From the NCBI GenBank assembly GCA_016223165.1, contig JACRPO010000009.1, positions 1,488,001-1,552,000 on the forward strand: a stretch of 64,000 nucleotides of DNA, in the 5' to 3' direction. How positions within the stretch are numbered: the first letter of the stretch is position 1; every line of letters begins with the position of its first letter. Of this stretch, positions 28,261 to 39,491 are shown in pieces. The notes under the pieces were generated by a model, which worked only from the letters and a program-made list of their open reading frames with translations, ran no database searches and was not told where the DNA came from. Position numbers and translations under genes: made by a program. The stretch is from Burkholderiales bacterium. GTDB lineage: Bacteria > Pseudomonadota > Gammaproteobacteria > Burkholderiales > Burkholderiaceae_C.

Positions 28261-29202
28261 TCACCGGCGCGCCGATCGCCTTGCCGCGTCGCCGCGCCAG
28301 CGGCTGAGCAGCGTCATCGCCAGGCCGGCGGCGATGATGGCGACGCCGGCCCAGACGATCACCGCGTACCGCTCGCCCAGCACCGCCGCGCCGATGGCCA
28401 CGCCGACGGCGGCGGCGACGGTGCCGATCTGGCTCAGCGTCACCGGGCCGCCGTGACGTTGCAGCCTGAAGAAGAGCACGAACATCACCGGACTTGCCAG
28501 CACCTGCGCCAGCACCGCCCAAGGCACGGCAGCGAGGCGCTCGGCCGCAGCCAGCTCGCCGCCGACCGCCGCCCACGACAGCAAGACGATCGTCGCCGCG
28601 GCATTGCTGCCGACGGCCAGCCACAGCGGATCGGCGTCCTCGGGCCAGTCGAGGCTGCGGTAGACGTTGCCGCAGGCGAGGCTCATCGGGATGAGCAGCG
28701 CCGCGATCACCCAGCCGATCGCCGCTGGCCGCCCCACTTCACCGCGGCCGCTGGCCACCAGCAGCGCGCCGACGAAGCCGACGGCGATGCCGAAGAGCTC
28801 CAGTCGCGCCGGCCGCGACAGCCGCGCCAGCGCCGCCAGCACCACCGTCAGCGCCGGTGAGAGCGTGTAGAACATCGCCGTCAGCCCGCTGCCCAGGTGC
28901 GGGATGGCCGACAGCAGCACCGCATTGGGCAGCGCATACGAGATGACCGCGGTGACGGCGAAGTAGCGCAGGTGGCGCGCGCGCAGCGGCATCGCGGTGC
29001 CGCGCGCCAGCGCGAGCGCGCCCAGCACGACCGCTGCCGAGCCGTTGATGAGCGCGGCCCACAGCACCGCCGGCACGCCGGCCGCCGCTGCCAGCTTGCC
29101 GAGCGGGAAGTTGAGGCCGAGCAGGCCACCGACGGCAGCGAGCAGGAAGGCCGGCGATTCGAGCAGCAAGGCGGGCGAGGGAAGAGTGGCTCGAGCGGGC
29201 AT
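28261..29202 (-). CDS. EamA/DMT family transporter
   Basis: This 313-residue protein has ten predicted membrane helices in two EamA repeats (residues ~20-140 and ~160-300). The second repeat ends with the common pattern around AVLGERYAVIVWAGVAIIAAGL. Family members export metabolites such as amino acids; this substrate is unknown. It sits 16 bases downstream of ugpQ on the same strand, so it may be co-transcribed with the ugp genes. Confidence 0.88.
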   Translation of the reverse strand: MPARATLPSPALLLESPAFLLAAVGGLLGLNFPLGKLAAAAGVPAVLWAALINGSAAVVLGALALARGTAMPLRARHLRYFAVTAVISYALPNAVLLSAIPHLGSGLTAMFYTLSPALTVVLAALARLSRPARLELFGIAVGFVGALLVASGRGEVGRPAAIGWVIAALLIPMSLACGNVYRSLDWPEDADPLWLAVGSNAAATIVLLSWAAVGGELAAAERLAAVPWAVLAQVLASPVMFVLFFRLQRHGGPVTLSQIGTVAAAVGVAIGAAVLGERYAVIVWAGVAIIAAGLAMTLLSRWRGDAARRSARR

Positions 29203-29218
29203 GGCACCCGCGCGCCGC

Positions 29219-29983
29219 TCAGTCGAAGACGCTGCGCGCGTCGGGCGAGAAGCGATCGACGGCGTCGGTGATGAGGCCGTCGATGCCCCCTTCGGGCAGC
29301 GCGAGCAGCCGGCGCGCCTCCGCCGGGTCGTTGACCGTGTAGCAGAGCGCGCGCAGGCCGGCGGCGCGCAGGCGGCCGATGAGGGCCGCGTCCATGACGG
29401 CGTGGTTCGTCACCGCGGCCACGCAGCCGAGCGCCTGCGCGATGTCGAGCCAGCCGTTCCACAGCGTGTCGAGCAGCAGCGCCCGCGGCAGCTCGGGCGC
29501 CGCCTCGCGCGCGCCCTGCAGCGCTTCGGGACGGAACGAGCTGAGCAGCGGCGGCGACGCCACGCCGCTCTTCCACAGCGCGCGGCAGGCCGCGCCCACG
29601 GCAACGCCGGTGGCGTGCTCGGTGCCCGGCGTCGGCTTGATCTCGAGGTCGAGCAGGAAGCCGTTGCGCTGCACGTAGGTGGCGATGGCGGCGAGGCTCG
29701 GCAGCGGCTCGCCGGCGTATCGGCGGTTGAGCCAGCCGCCGGCGTCGAGGCGCGACAGCTCGCTCCACGGCCGCTCGCCAGCCACGCCGCGCTCGGGTGT
29801 CGTGCGATCGAGCGTCGCGTCGTGCAGCAGGAAGGGCACGCCGTCGGCCGAGAGCTTCACGTCGCACTCGAAGGCGCGATAGCCGTGCGAGGCGCCGAGC
29901 CGGAACGCGGCGAGCGTGTTCTCGGGCGCCAGCCTGCCGGCACCGCGGTGCGCGATCCACAACGGATAGGGCCAGGGCGCCAT
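29219..29983 (-). CDS. ugpQ: Glycerophosphodiester phosphodiesterase
   Basis: This 254-residue cytoplasmic enzyme hydrolyses glycerophosphodiesters to glycerol 3-phosphate and an alcohol. Catalytic marks are IAHRGAGRLAPENT near the N-terminus, the metal-binding ECDVKLSADG and FLLHDATLDRTT, and DLEIKP. The GDPD barrel ends at GLITDAVDRF. It follows ugpC by 24 bases and completes the ugp operon by processing what the transporter brings in. Confidence 0.95.
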   Translation of the reverse strand: MAPWPYPLWIAHRGAGRLAPENTLAAFRLGASHGYRAFECDVKLSADGVPFLLHDATLDRTTPERGVAGERPWSELSRLDAGGWLNRRYAGEPLPSLAAIATYVQRNGFLLDLEIKPTPGTEHATGVAVGAACRALWKSGVASPPLLSSFRPEALQGAREAAPELPRALLLDTLWNGWLDIAQALGCVAAVTNHAVMDAALIGRLRAAGLRALCYTVNDPAEARRLLALPEGGIDGLITDAVDRFSPDARSVFD

Positions 29984-30007
29984 CGTCAGCTCACCCGCTC
30001 CGGTGGG

Positions 30008-31072
<1,065 letters not shown>

Positions 31073-31109
31073 GCGTTCCTCGTTCCCTCGTTGCGCGGTC
31101 GCGCCCGTT

Positions 31110-31967
31110 CTACTTCTCGGAGTCGACCAGGCCCTTGACGAACCACTTCTGCATCAGGATCACCACCAGCGCCGGCGGGATCATCGCCAGCATCGCGGTG
31201 GCCATGACGGCGTTCCATTCGGTGGCCGCATCGCCGCCGGTGATCATGCGCTTGATGCCCATCACCACCGGGTACATGTTCTCCTCGGTGGTCATGAGCA
31301 GCGGCCAGAGATACTGGTTCCAGCCGTAGATGAACTGGATGACGAAGAGCGCCGCGATGCTGGTGGAGGACAGCGGCAGCAGCACGTCCTTGAAGAAGCG
31401 CATCGGGCCGGCGCCGTCGATGCGCGCTGCCTCGACCAGCTCGTCGGGCACGGTGAGGAAGAACTGGCGGAACAGGAAGGTCGCCGTGGCGCTGGCGATC
31501 AGCGGCACCGTCAGGCCGGCATAGGTGTTGAGCATGCCGAGGTCGGAGACGACCTTGTAGGTGGGCAGGATGCGCACCTCCACCGGCAGCATCAGGGTCA
31601 CGAAGATCATCCAGAAGACGAGGCTGCGGCCGGGGAAGCGGAAGTAGACCACTGCGAAGGCCGAGAGCAGCGAGATCACGATCTTGCCGATCGAGATGAC
31701 GAGCGCCGAGACGAGGCTCACGAAGAGCATCGGGCCGGCCGGCGGCAGCCTGCCGCCGTAGGCCGTCTCGCCGCCGAAGAGCGCGAGCTTGTAGCTCGCG
31801 ACGATGTTGCTGCCCGGCAGCAGTGACATCGGCACGTTCTGCACGATCTGTTCGGCCGTCTGCGTGCTGGCGACGAAGGTGAGATAGACGGGAAAGGCGA
31901 CCACGAGCACGCCGAGGATCAGCGTCAGGTGCGACAGCACGGTCGCGAGCGGGCGGTTCTCGATCAC
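31110..31967 (-). CDS. ugpE: sn-glycerol-3-phosphate ABC transporter permease
   Basis: This 285-residue inner-membrane protein has six helices and the coupling-loop EAA motif ([20 protein letters not shown]), which docks on UgpC. The N-terminal segment [19 protein letters not shown] is typical of the MalG-type partner. It lies 18 bases after ugpA in the operon ugpBAECQ. Confidence 0.95.
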   Translation of the reverse strand: MIENRPLATVLSHLTLILGVLVVAFPVYLTFVASTQTAEQIVQNVPMSLLPGSNIVASYKLALFGGETAYGGRLPPAGPMLFVSLVSALVISIGKIVISLLSAFAVVYFRFPGRSLVFWMIFVTLMLPVEVRILPTYKVVSDLGMLNTYAGLTVPLIASATATFLFRQFFLTVPDELVEAARIDGAGPMRFFKDVLLPLSSTSIAALFVIQFIYGWNQYLWPLLMTTEENMYPVVMGIKRMITGGDAATEWNAVMATAMLAMIPPALVVILMQKWFVKGLVDSEK

Positions 31968-31985
31968 GTCTTGGCGCCCTTCGCT

Positions 31986-32873
31986 TCAGTAGTGGACGCG
32001 CCGCTCGACATAGCGGAACTGGATCACCGTCAGCGCCACCAGGATGCCCATCAGCACCACCGACTGCGAAGCCGAGCCGCCGAGGTCCAGCGCCTTGAAG
32101 CCGTCGAAGTAGAGCTTGTAGACGAGGATCGCCGTCTCCTTGCCCGGGCCGCCCGAGGTGGCGGCGTCGACGATGGCGAAGGTGTCGATGAAGACGTAGA
32201 TGATGTTGATGACGAGCAGGAAGAAGGTGGTCGGCGTGAGCAGCGGGAACTGCACCGTCCAGAAGCGCCGCCACGGGCCGGCGCCGTCGATGGCGGCGGC
32301 CTCGATGAGGCTCTTCGGAATGCTTTGCAGCCCGGCGAGGAAGAAGAGGAAGTTGTAGGAGATCTGCTTCCACACCGCCGCGAAGACGATGAGGATCATC
32401 GCGTGCGTGCCGTCGAGCAGGTGGTTCCAGTCGAAGCCGAGCGCGCGCAGCCCGTAGCTGACGACGCCGATGGACGGCGCGAACATGAACAGCCACAGCA
32501 CGCCCGCCACCGCCGGCGCCACCGCGTACGGCCAGACGAGCAGCGTCTTGTACAGGCGCGACGCCTTGACGACGCGGTCGGCCATCACCGCCAGCAGCAG
32601 CGACAGCGTGAGCCCCACCGCCGCCACCGCGACCGAGAAGACAGCCGTGGTCTTGAACGAGGCGAGGTAGCTGTCGTCCGCGAGCAGGGCTTCGAAGTTG
32701 TCCAGGCCGACGAACTGCGTGCTGGTGCCGAACGCATCCTGCTGCTGCACGCTGAACCACAGCGCCTGCGCCGCCGGCCAGAAGAAGAAGACGAGGATGA
32801 TGGCCATCTGCGGCGCGATCAGCGCCCAGGGCAGCCACCAGCTCTTGAAGCGGACGCGCTTTTCGACGGCCAA
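31986..32873 (-). CDS. ugpA: sn-glycerol-3-phosphate ABC transporter permease
   Basis: This 295-residue permease has six membrane helices and an EAA loop (IEAAAIDGAGPWRRFWTV). It is the MalF-type half of the pore, with the start LIAPQMAIILVFFFWPAAQA. It follows ugpB by 12 bases and precedes ugpE. Confidence 0.95.
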   Translation of the reverse strand: MAVEKRVRFKSWWLPWALIAPQMAIILVFFFWPAAQALWFSVQQQDAFGTSTQFVGLDNFEALLADDSYLASFKTTAVFSVAVAAVGLTLSLLLAVMADRVVKASRLYKTLLVWPYAVAPAVAGVLWLFMFAPSIGVVSYGLRALGFDWNHLLDGTHAMILIVFAAVWKQISYNFLFFLAGLQSIPKSLIEAAAIDGAGPWRRFWTVQFPLLTPTTFFLLVINIIYVFIDTFAIVDAATSGGPGKETAILVYKLYFDGFKALDLGGSASQSVVLMGILVALTVIQFRYVERRVHY

Positions 32874-32885
32874 GGGCTCGGGTCC

Positions 32886-34205
32886 TCAGCCCTTGTTCGC
32901 TTTCTGGAACTTCTCGAGCTCGGCGTCGCCGCGCTTCTTGGCGTCCTCGAGCCCCTGCTTGGCGCTCTTCTTGCCGGACCACACCTGCTCCATCTCCTCG
33001 TTCAGGATGGTTCGGATCTGCAGGAAGTTGCCGAGCCGGATGCCGCGCGACTTGTCGGTGGTCTTGCGGATCATCTGCGTGACGCTGATGTCGGTGCCGG
33101 GGTTGGCCTTGTAGAAGCCGGCCTTCTCGGTGATGCCGAACGCCGCCGTCGTGATGGGCAGGTAGCCGGTGTCCTGGTGGCTCTTGGCCTGCACCTGCGG
33201 CTCGGAGATGTAGTTGAAGAACAGCGCCACGCCCTTGTACTCGGCAGGCTTCTTGCCGCCCATGACCCACAGGCTCGCGCCGCCGATCACGGTGTTCTGC
33301 GGTGCGCCGGCCACGTCGGGGTAGAACGGCAGCGCGCTGATGCCGGCGGCGAACTTGGCATTGCGCTTGACGGCGCCGTACAGCGCCGAGCTGCCGGTGT
33401 ACATCGCGCATTCGCCGGAGACGAAGGTGGCATCGGGCGCGTTGTCGCGCCCCTTGTAGACGAACAGCCCCTGCTGCGCCATGTTGGCCAGGTTCTCGAT
33501 GTGGCGCACGTGCAGCGGCGTCGTGATGGCCAGCCGCGTGCCCAGGCCGTTGAAGCCGTTGCGCAAGGTGGCGTACTCGACGTTGTGCCAGGCGCTGAAG
33601 TTCTCGAGCTGCGTCCAGCTGACCCAGCTCGTCGTGAACGGGCACTTGTGGCCGTTGGCCTTGAGCTTGGCGGCGGCCAGGGCCACCTCCGGCCAGGTCT
33701 TGGGCGGCTTGTCGGTGTCGAGACCGGCGGCCTTGAAGGCGTCCTTGTTGTAGTGGAACACCGACGTGCTGCTGTTGAACGGCAGGCTCAGCATCTGGCC
33801 GTTGGGCGCCGTGTAGTAGCCGGCCACGGCCGGCACGTAGACGCTCGGGTCGAACTTGACGCCGCCGATCTTCATCACCTCGCTGACCGGCACGATCGCA
33901 CCCTTGCTGGCCATCATGTTGGCGGTGCCGACCTCGAAGACCTGCAGGATGTGCGGCGCGTTGCCGGCACGGAAGGCGGCCACGCCGGCGGTCAGCGTAT
34001 CGGCGTAGTTGCCCTTGTAGACGGGCACGACCCTGTAGTCCTTCTGGCTGTCGTTGAAGCCCTTGGCCAGGCTGTTGACCCACTCGCCGAGCTGGCCGCC
34101 CATGGCGTGCCACCACTGGATCTCGACCTGCGCCTGCGCGGGCATCGCGACCCCGAAGGCGGCAGCCGCCAGGATCGAGGCAAGGGGTTTGAACTTCGTG
34201 TGCAT
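32886..34205 (-). CDS. ugpB: sn-glycerol-3-phosphate-binding periplasmic protein
   Basis: This 439-residue protein has a signal peptide (LASILAAAAFGVAMPAQAQ) and the UgpB-type start of the mature chain, VEIQWWHAMGGQLGEWVN. It belongs to the class of extracellular solute-binding proteins that deliver glycerol 3-phosphate and glycerophosphodiesters. ATG 34205 has CAGGAG 9 bases upstream; the 1166-residue track ORF extends the frame into the divergent gene and is not real beyond this point. It is the first gene of the operon, divergent from the DUF3683 dehydrogenase. Confidence 0.96.
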   Translation of the reverse strand: MHTKFKPLASILAAAAFGVAMPAQAQVEIQWWHAMGGQLGEWVNSLAKGFNDSQKDYRVVPVYKGNYADTLTAGVAAFRAGNAPHILQVFEVGTANMMASKGAIVPVSEVMKIGGVKFDPSVYVPAVAGYYTAPNGQMLSLPFNSSTSVFHYNKDAFKAAGLDTDKPPKTWPEVALAAAKLKANGHKCPFTTSWVSWTQLENFSAWHNVEYATLRNGFNGLGTRLAITTPLHVRHIENLANMAQQGLFVYKGRDNAPDATFVSGECAMYTGSSALYGAVKRNAKFAAGISALPFYPDVAGAPQNTVIGGASLWVMGGKKPAEYKGVALFFNYISEPQVQAKSHQDTGYLPITTAAFGITEKAGFYKANPGTDISVTQMIRKTTDKSRGIRLGNFLQIRTILNEEMEQVWSGKKSAKQGLEDAKKRGDAELEKFQKANKG

Positions 34206-34261
34206 GACTGTGGGCTCCTGAGAAATCGACGGACCGAACCGCGCATTCTGGGCGGCCTCCG

Positions 34262-34281
34262 TGACACTTCGGTTTCTGTCA
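34262..34281. promoter_or_regulatory. Inverted repeat TGACA-N10-TGTCA between ugpB and the dehydrogenase
   Basis: Two 5-bp arms with a one-turn spacing lie 57 bases upstream of the ugpB start. The plus strand includes one CTGTCAT half of a Pho box, but no second direct copy at the expected spacing, so PhoB control is only a guess. Confidence 0.35.
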
Positions 34282-34301
34282 TGCCGGGTGGAGCGCGGCA
34301 A

Positions 34302-34316
34302 CCGGGGTAACCCCGG
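34302..34316. promoter_or_regulatory. 15-bp palindrome CCGGGGTAACCCCGG
   Basis: The 7-bp arms about a central A lie in the 201-base gap between divergent genes, 97 bases from ugpB and 91 from the dehydrogenase start. Such a near-midpoint dyad suits an operator serving both promoters. Confidence 0.4.
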
Positions 34317-34406
34317 CGCTGGGGACGCACGCGACAGCCTTGCGGGCGGGCCGCCCAGCGGCGTCCGAGGCGTCCGAGAGCGTCCGTTAGCATCCGCACT
34401 AACCCT

Positions 34407-37400
34407 ATGAACGCCCCGCACCCGACGATCTCGACCCCCGCCGCTGCCGCCATCGCGTCCGACGAGCCGGCGCCGCGCCTGCGCGAGATTCCCTACAACT
34501 ACACCTCGTTCTCGGACCGCGAGATCGTGCTGCGCCTCCTCGGCGCGCGGGCCTGGCAGATCCTCGACCAGCTGCGCCGCGAACGCCGCACCGGCCGCAG
34601 CGCGCGCATGCTGTACGAGGTGCTGGGCGACATCTGGGTCGTGCAGCGCAACCCGTATCTCGAGGACGACCTGCTCGAGAACCCGAAGCGGCGCCAGATG
34701 CTCATCGACGCGCTGCATCATCGCCTGGGCGAGGTGGGCCGTCGGCGCACGCCCGAGGTGGGCGGCGAACGTGACGCGCTCGTCGGCGAGCTGCTCGAGG
34801 CCGCGAGCGGCGCGGTGGAGCGCTTCGCGGCGCACTTCCGCGCCGTGTGGGACCTGCGGCGCAGGACGCGGCAGGTGCTGGGGCGCGCGTTCTCGCGTGA
34901 TGGCGGGCGCGACAACATCAAGTTCGACGGCCTCTCGCGCGTCTCGCACGTCACCGACGCCACCGACTGGCGCGTCGAGGTCCCCTTCGTCGTGCTCACG
35001 CCCGACACCGAGGCCGAGATGGCGCGGCTGGTGGCCGGCTGCATCGAGCTCGGCCTGACCATCATCCCGCGCGGCGGCGGCACCGGCTACACCGGCGGCG
35101 CCGTGCCGCTGACGTGGAAGAGCGCGGTCATCAACACCGAGAAGCTCGAGGCGATGAGCGAGGTCGAGCTCATGGTGCTGCCCGGCGTCGAGCGCCCCGT
35201 GCCGACGGTGTGGACCGAGGCCGGCGTGGTGACGCAGCGCGTCGCCGATGCCGCCGAGCAGGCGGGCTATGTCTTCGCCGTCGACCCGACGAGCGCCGAG
35301 GCGAGCTGCGTCGGCGGCAACGTCGCGATGAATGCCGGCGGCAAGAAGGCGGTGCTGTGGGGCACGGCGCTCGACAACCTGGCGAGCTGGAAGATGGTGA
35401 CGCCCGAGGCCAAGTGGCTGGAGGTGGTGCGCCTGAACCACAACCTCGGCAAGATCCACGACGCCGAGGTGGCGAGCTTCGAGCTGCGCTACCTCGACGC
35501 CAGCGGCCGCAAGCTCGAGCGCAGCGAGCGGCTCGACATCCCGGGCGGCGTCTTCCGCAAGGAGGGCCTGGGCAAGGACGTCACCGACAAGTTCCTCGCC
35601 GGCCTGCCCGGCATCCAGAAGGAAGGTTGCGACGGGCTCATCACGAGCGCACGCTGGGTCGTGCACCGCATGCCGGCGCACACGCGCACCGTGTGCCTGG
35701 AGTTCTTCGGCAACCCCAAGGACGCGGTGCCGAGCATCGTCGAGATCAAGGACTACCTGTTCGCACAGACCGACGTGAAGCTCGCCGGCCTCGAGCATCT
35801 GGACGACCGCTACCTGCGCGCCGTGGGCTACACGACGAAAAGCAAGCGGGGCTTGGCCGCGATCGGCGCCTCGGGCTTGCCGAAGATGGTGCTGGTGGGC
35901 GACATCGTCGGCGACGACGAGGCCGCGGTGGCGCGCGCCACCAGCGAGGTGGTGCGCATCGCCAACGCGCGCAACGGCGAGGGCTTCGTTGCCGTGAGCG
36001 CCGACGCGCGCAAGAAATTCTGGCTCGACCGCAAGCGCACGGCGGCGATCGCCAAGCACACCAACGCCTTCAAGATCAACGAAGACGTGGTCATCCCGCT
36101 GCCGCGCATGGGCGAGTACACCGAAGGCATCGAGCGCATCAATATCGAGCTCTCGCTGCGCAACAAGCTCGAACTGATCGAGGCGCTGATCGCCTTCTTC
36201 GCGCGCGGCAATCTTCCCCTGGGCAAGAGCGACGACGCCGGCGAGATCCCGAGCGCCGAGCTGCTCGAAGACCGTGTGCTGCAGGCACAGGCGCTGCTCG
36301 CCGAGGTGCGCGGCCTGTGGTCGCACTGGCTGGCCGAGCTCGACATCGTGCAGGCGCAGAGCGCGCACGGTGCGCAAGACGGGCAAGGCGCCGGCGAGAC
36401 CTGCTTCGCGATGCTGCAGGACTGGCGCTGGCGCGCGAGCTGGAAGACGCAGATCCTGAAGCCGCTGCTAGGCATCTTCGCCGGCAGCGCTTTCACGCCC
36501 CTCCTCGACGAGTGCCGCCGCATCCACCAGGAGGTGCTGCGCGGCCGTGTCTGGGTGGCGCTGCACATGCACGCCGGCGACGGCAACGTGCACACCAACA
36601 TCCCCGTCAACAGCGACAACTACGCCATGCTGCAGACGGCGCATCAGGCGGTGGCCCGCATCATGGTGCTGGCGCGCAGCCTCGGCGGCGTCATCTCCGG
36701 CGAGCACGGCATCGGCATCACCAAGCTCGAATTCCTGAGCGACGAGGAGGTGCGGCCGTTCGCCGAATACAAGGCGCGCGTGGACCCCGAGGGGCGCTTC
36801 AACCGGGGCAAGCTGCTGCGCGGCGGTGGCGACTCATCGGCCTACGCCGCCGACCTCTCCTCGGCCTACACGCCCAGCTTCAACCTGATGGGCCATGAGT
36901 CGCTCATCATGCAGCAGAGCGACATCGGCGAGATCAGCGCCAGCATCAAGGACTGCCTGCGCTGCGGCAAGTGCAAGCCGGTGTGCGCCACGCACGTGCC
37001 GCGCGCCAACCTGCTGTACAGCCCGCGCAACAAGATCCTCGCCACCTCGCTCCTGATCGAGGCCTTCCTCTACGAGGAGCAGACGCGCCGCGGCGTCAGC
37101 CTCAAGCACTGGGAGGAGTTCGAGGACGTCGCCGACCACTGCACCGTGTGCCACAAGTGCCTGAGCCCGTGCCCGGTGAAGATCGACTTCGGCGACGTCT
37201 CGATGAACATGCGCAACCTGCTGCGCAAGCTCGGGCACAAGAGCTTCCGGCCGGGCAACGCGGCGGCGATGGCCTTCCTCAACGCGACGAACCCGGAGAC
37301 GATCCGCCTCATGCGCCGCGCGATGGTGGGCGTGGGCTTCAAGGTGCAGCGCTTCGTGCACGACCTGATGAAGCCGCTGGCCAGGCACCAGGCCGCGCAC

Positions 37401-38372
37401 CCGCCGGCGACGCTCGGCCCGGCACCGCTGAAGGAGCAGGTGATCCACTTCATCAACCGCAAGATGCCCGGCGGCCTGCCCAAGCGCACCGCGCGCGCGC
37501 TGCTCGACATCGAGGACAAGGACTACGTCCCCATCATCCGCGACCCCGCGGCGACGAGCGCGGAGACGGAGGCCGTCTTCTACTTCCCGGGTTGCGGCAG
37601 CGAGCGCCTGTTCAGCCAGGTGGGCCTGGCGACGCAGGCGATGCTGTGGCGCGCCGGCGTGCAGACGGTGCTGCCGCCGGGGTACCTGTGCTGCGGCTAC
37701 CCGCAGCGCGGCAGCGGCCAGTACGACCGCGCCGAGAAGATGATCACCGACAACCGCGTGCTCTTCCACCGTGTCGCCAACACGCTGAACTACCTCGACA
37801 TCAAGACGGTGATCGTCAGCTGCGGCACCTGCTACGACCAGCTGCAGGGCTACGAGTTCGAGCAGATCTTCCCGGGCTGCCGCATCGTCGACATCCACGA
37901 CTACCTGTTCGAGAAGGGCATCAGGCTCGAAGCCAACGACGCCGCCTACCTCTACCACGACCCCTGCCACAGCCCGATGAAGGCGCAGGACCCGATGCTC
38001 ACCGTGCGCGCGCTCACCGGCGCCGAGGTGCTGAAGACCGAGCGCTGCTGCGGCGAGAGCGGCACGCTCGGCGTGACGCGGCCCGACATCGCCACGCAGG
38101 TGCGCTTCCGCAAGGCCGAGGAGCTCAAGCGCAACGAGGCGAGCTTGCGCGAACGCGCACCGCAGGCCGCAGCAGCGAAGACGACCAAGGTGCTGACGAG
38201 CTGCCCGAGCTGCCTGCAGGGCCTGCAGCGCTACGAAGGCGACCTGACGAACGGGCTGCTCGAGGCCGACTACATCGTCGTCGAGATGGCGCGCAAGATG
38301 CTCGGCGAGAGCTGGCTCGAGGACTACGTGGCGCGCGCCAACGCCGGCGGCATCGAGCGCGTGCTCGTGTGA
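34407..38372 (+). CDS. DUF3683-FAD-iron-sulfur oxidoreductase (D-2-hydroxyacid dehydrogenase type)
   Basis: This 1321-residue protein has, in order, a DUF3683 domain (~25-150), an FAD-binding domain with [15 protein letters not shown] (~220), an FAD-oxidase C-terminal domain with [14 protein letters not shown] (~720), two 4Fe-4S boxes ([11 protein letters not shown] at ~849 and CTVCHKC at ~911), and two cysteine-rich CCG domains (CCGYPQ ~1094 and CCGESG ~1213). This is GlcD fused to GlcF-like modules, known as a large single-chain protein in betaproteobacteria. It should oxidise a D-2-hydroxyacid such as D-lactate and feed electrons to the quinone pool. The exact substrate is not evident. Confidence 0.92.
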   Translation: MNAPHPTISTPAAAAIASDEPAPRLREIPYNYTSFSDREIVLRLLGARAWQILDQLRRERRTGRSARMLYEVLGDIWVVQRNPYLEDDLLENPKRRQMLIDALHHRLGEVGRRRTPEVGGERDALVGELLEAASGAVERFAAHFRAVWDLRRRTRQVLGRAFSRDGGRDNIKFDGLSRVSHVTDATDWRVEVPFVVLTPDTEAEMARLVAGCIELGLTIIPRGGGTGYTGGAVPLTWKSAVINTEKLEAMSEVELMVLPGVERPVPTVWTEAGVVTQRVADAAEQAGYVFAVDPTSAEASCVGGNVAMNAGGKKAVLWGTALDNLASWKMVTPEAKWLEVVRLNHNLGKIHDAEVASFELRYLDASGRKLERSERLDIPGGVFRKEGLGKDVTDKFLAGLPGIQKEGCDGLITSARWVVHRMPAHTRTVCLEFFGNPKDAVPSIVEIKDYLFAQTDVKLAGLEHLDDRYLRAVGYTTKSKRGLAAIGASGLPKMVLVGDIVGDDEAAVARATSEVVRIANARNGEGFVAVSADARKKFWLDRKRTAAIAKHTNAFKINEDVVIPLPRMGEYTEGIERINIELSLRNKLELIEALIAFFARGNLPLGKSDDAGEIPSAELLEDRVLQAQALLAEVRGLWSHWLAELDIVQAQSAHGAQDGQGAGETCFAMLQDWRWRASWKTQILKPLLGIFAGSAFTPLLDECRRIHQEVLRGRVWVALHMHAGDGNVHTNIPVNSDNYAMLQTAHQAVARIMVLARSLGGVISGEHGIGITKLEFLSDEEVRPFAEYKARVDPEGRFNRGKLLRGGGDSSAYAADLSSAYTPSFNLMGHESLIMQQSDIGEISASIKDCLRCGKCKPVCATHVPRANLLYSPRNKILATSLLIEAFLYEEQTRRGVSLKHWEEFEDVADHCTVCHKCLSPCPVKIDFGDVSMNMRNLLRKLGHKSFRPGNAAAMAFLNATNPETIRLMRRAMVGVGFKVQRFVHDLMKPLARHQAAHPPATLGPAPLKEQVIHFINRKMPGGLPKRTARALLDIEDKDYVPIIRDPAATSAETEAVFYFPGCGSERLFSQVGLATQAMLWRAGVQTVLPPGYLCCGYPQRGSGQYDRAEKMITDNRVLFHRVANTLNYLDIKTVIVSCGTCYDQLQGYEFEQIFPGCRIVDIHDYLFEKGIRLEANDAAYLYHDPCHSPMKAQDPMLTVRALTGAEVLKTERCCGESGTLGVTRPDIATQVRFRKAEELKRNEASLRERAPQAAAAKTTKVLTSCPSCLQGLQRYEGDLTNGLLEADYIVVEMARKMLGESWLEDYVARANAGGIERVLV

Positions 38373-38447
38373 TGCGCGTGACGCGCGCGTGAGGCGTGTG
38401 ATCGCGCGCCTCGGGCACCACCTGCACCGCGCGGAGGAAGGCAAGGC

Positions 38448-39461
38448 ATGAACAAGGTCTGCATCGTCGGCGCCGGCGCCATCGGCGGCTTCATCGGTAC
38501 CCGGCTCGCGGCGGCCGGGCGGGCCGAGGTGAGCGCGGTGGCGCGCGGCGCCACGCTGGCGGCGCTGCGGCAGCACGGCTGGCGGCTGCAGACGGCCGGC
38601 GGCCTCGTGCAGGCCAAGGCGCGCGCCAGCGACAGCGCCGCCGAACTCGGGCCGCAGGACCTCGTGGTCATCGCCGTCAAGGGTCCGGCGCTCACGCAGG
38701 TGGCGCGCAGCATCGCGCCGCTGCTCGCGCCGCACACGCTGGTGCTGCCGGCGATGAACGGCGTGCCCTGGTGGTTCTGCCAGGGCGTGGCCGGATTCCC
38801 CGGCGGCGCGCTGCACAGCGTCGATCCGGGCGGCGAAATCGCCGCGGCGATCCCGTTCGAGCAGGTGCTGGGCTGCGTCGTGCACGCCAGCACCTCCACG
38901 CCCGAGCCGGGCCTCGTGCAGCACCAGGTGGGGCAGGGGTTGATCGTCGGCGAGCCCGGCACCGGCGGCGCGGGCAGCACGGGCGGCACCAGCCCACGCG
39001 TGCAGGCCGTCGCAGCGCTGCTCGCGCATGCCGGCTTCGACGTGACGCAAAGCGAGCGCGTGCGCTACGACATCTGGTACAAGCTGTGGGGCAACATGAC
39101 GATGAACCCGGTGAGCGCGATCACCGGCGCCACCATCGAGCGCGTGCTCGCCGACCCGCTGGTGCGCGCGTTCTGCTCGGCCGCGATGGGCGAGGCGGCG
39201 GCCATCGGCGAGCGCATCGGCTGCCGCATCGAGCAAAGCGCCGAAGACCGGCACGCCATCACCGCCAGGCTCGGCGCCTTCAAGACCTCGATGCTGCAGG
39301 ACGTGGAGGCGGGCCGGCCCATCGAGCTCGACGCCATCGTCGCCGCCGTGCAGGAGATCGGCCGCCGGCTGGGCCTGCGCACGCCGCACATCGATGCCCT
39401 GCTCGGCCTGACGCGACTCTTCGGCCGCGTCCGCGGGCTCTACCCGGAGGCTGCGCCGTGA
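38448..39461 (+). CDS. 2-dehydropantoate 2-reductase family protein
   Basis: This 337-residue protein has an N-terminal NAD(P) Rossmann motif (VCIVGAGAIGGFIGTRLAAAG) and a C-terminal helical ApbA/PanE domain with the catalytic Lys region RYDIWYKLWGNMTMNPVSA. Family members reduce ketopantoate in pantothenate synthesis, but many paralogues act on other 2-ketoacids, so panE itself is not certain. It follows the dehydrogenase by 75 bases and may share its transcript. It converges on the amidase gene with a 30-base gap. Confidence 0.88.
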   Translation: MNKVCIVGAGAIGGFIGTRLAAAGRAEVSAVARGATLAALRQHGWRLQTAGGLVQAKARASDSAAELGPQDLVVIAVKGPALTQVARSIAPLLAPHTLVLPAMNGVPWWFCQGVAGFPGGALHSVDPGGEIAAAIPFEQVLGCVVHASTSTPEPGLVQHQVGQGLIVGEPGTGGAGSTGGTSPRVQAVAALLAHAGFDVTQSERVRYDIWYKLWGNMTMNPVSAITGATIERVLADPLVRAFCSAAMGEAAAIGERIGCRIEQSAEDRHAITARLGAFKTSMLQDVEAGRPIELDAIVAAVQEIGRRLGLRTPHIDALLGLTRLFGRVRGLYPEAAP

Positions 39462-39491
39462 TCGAGTGCGGCTTCGTCACACCGGACCGAG

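Noticed and set aside
34270-34290. Pho box upstream of ugpB
   Set aside because: Only one CTGTCAT half is present; no second direct repeat at 11-base spacing.
34206-36386. Upstream part of the 1166-aa ORF containing ugpB
   Set aside because: It is antisense to the DUF3683 dehydrogenase and lies before the ugpB signal peptide.
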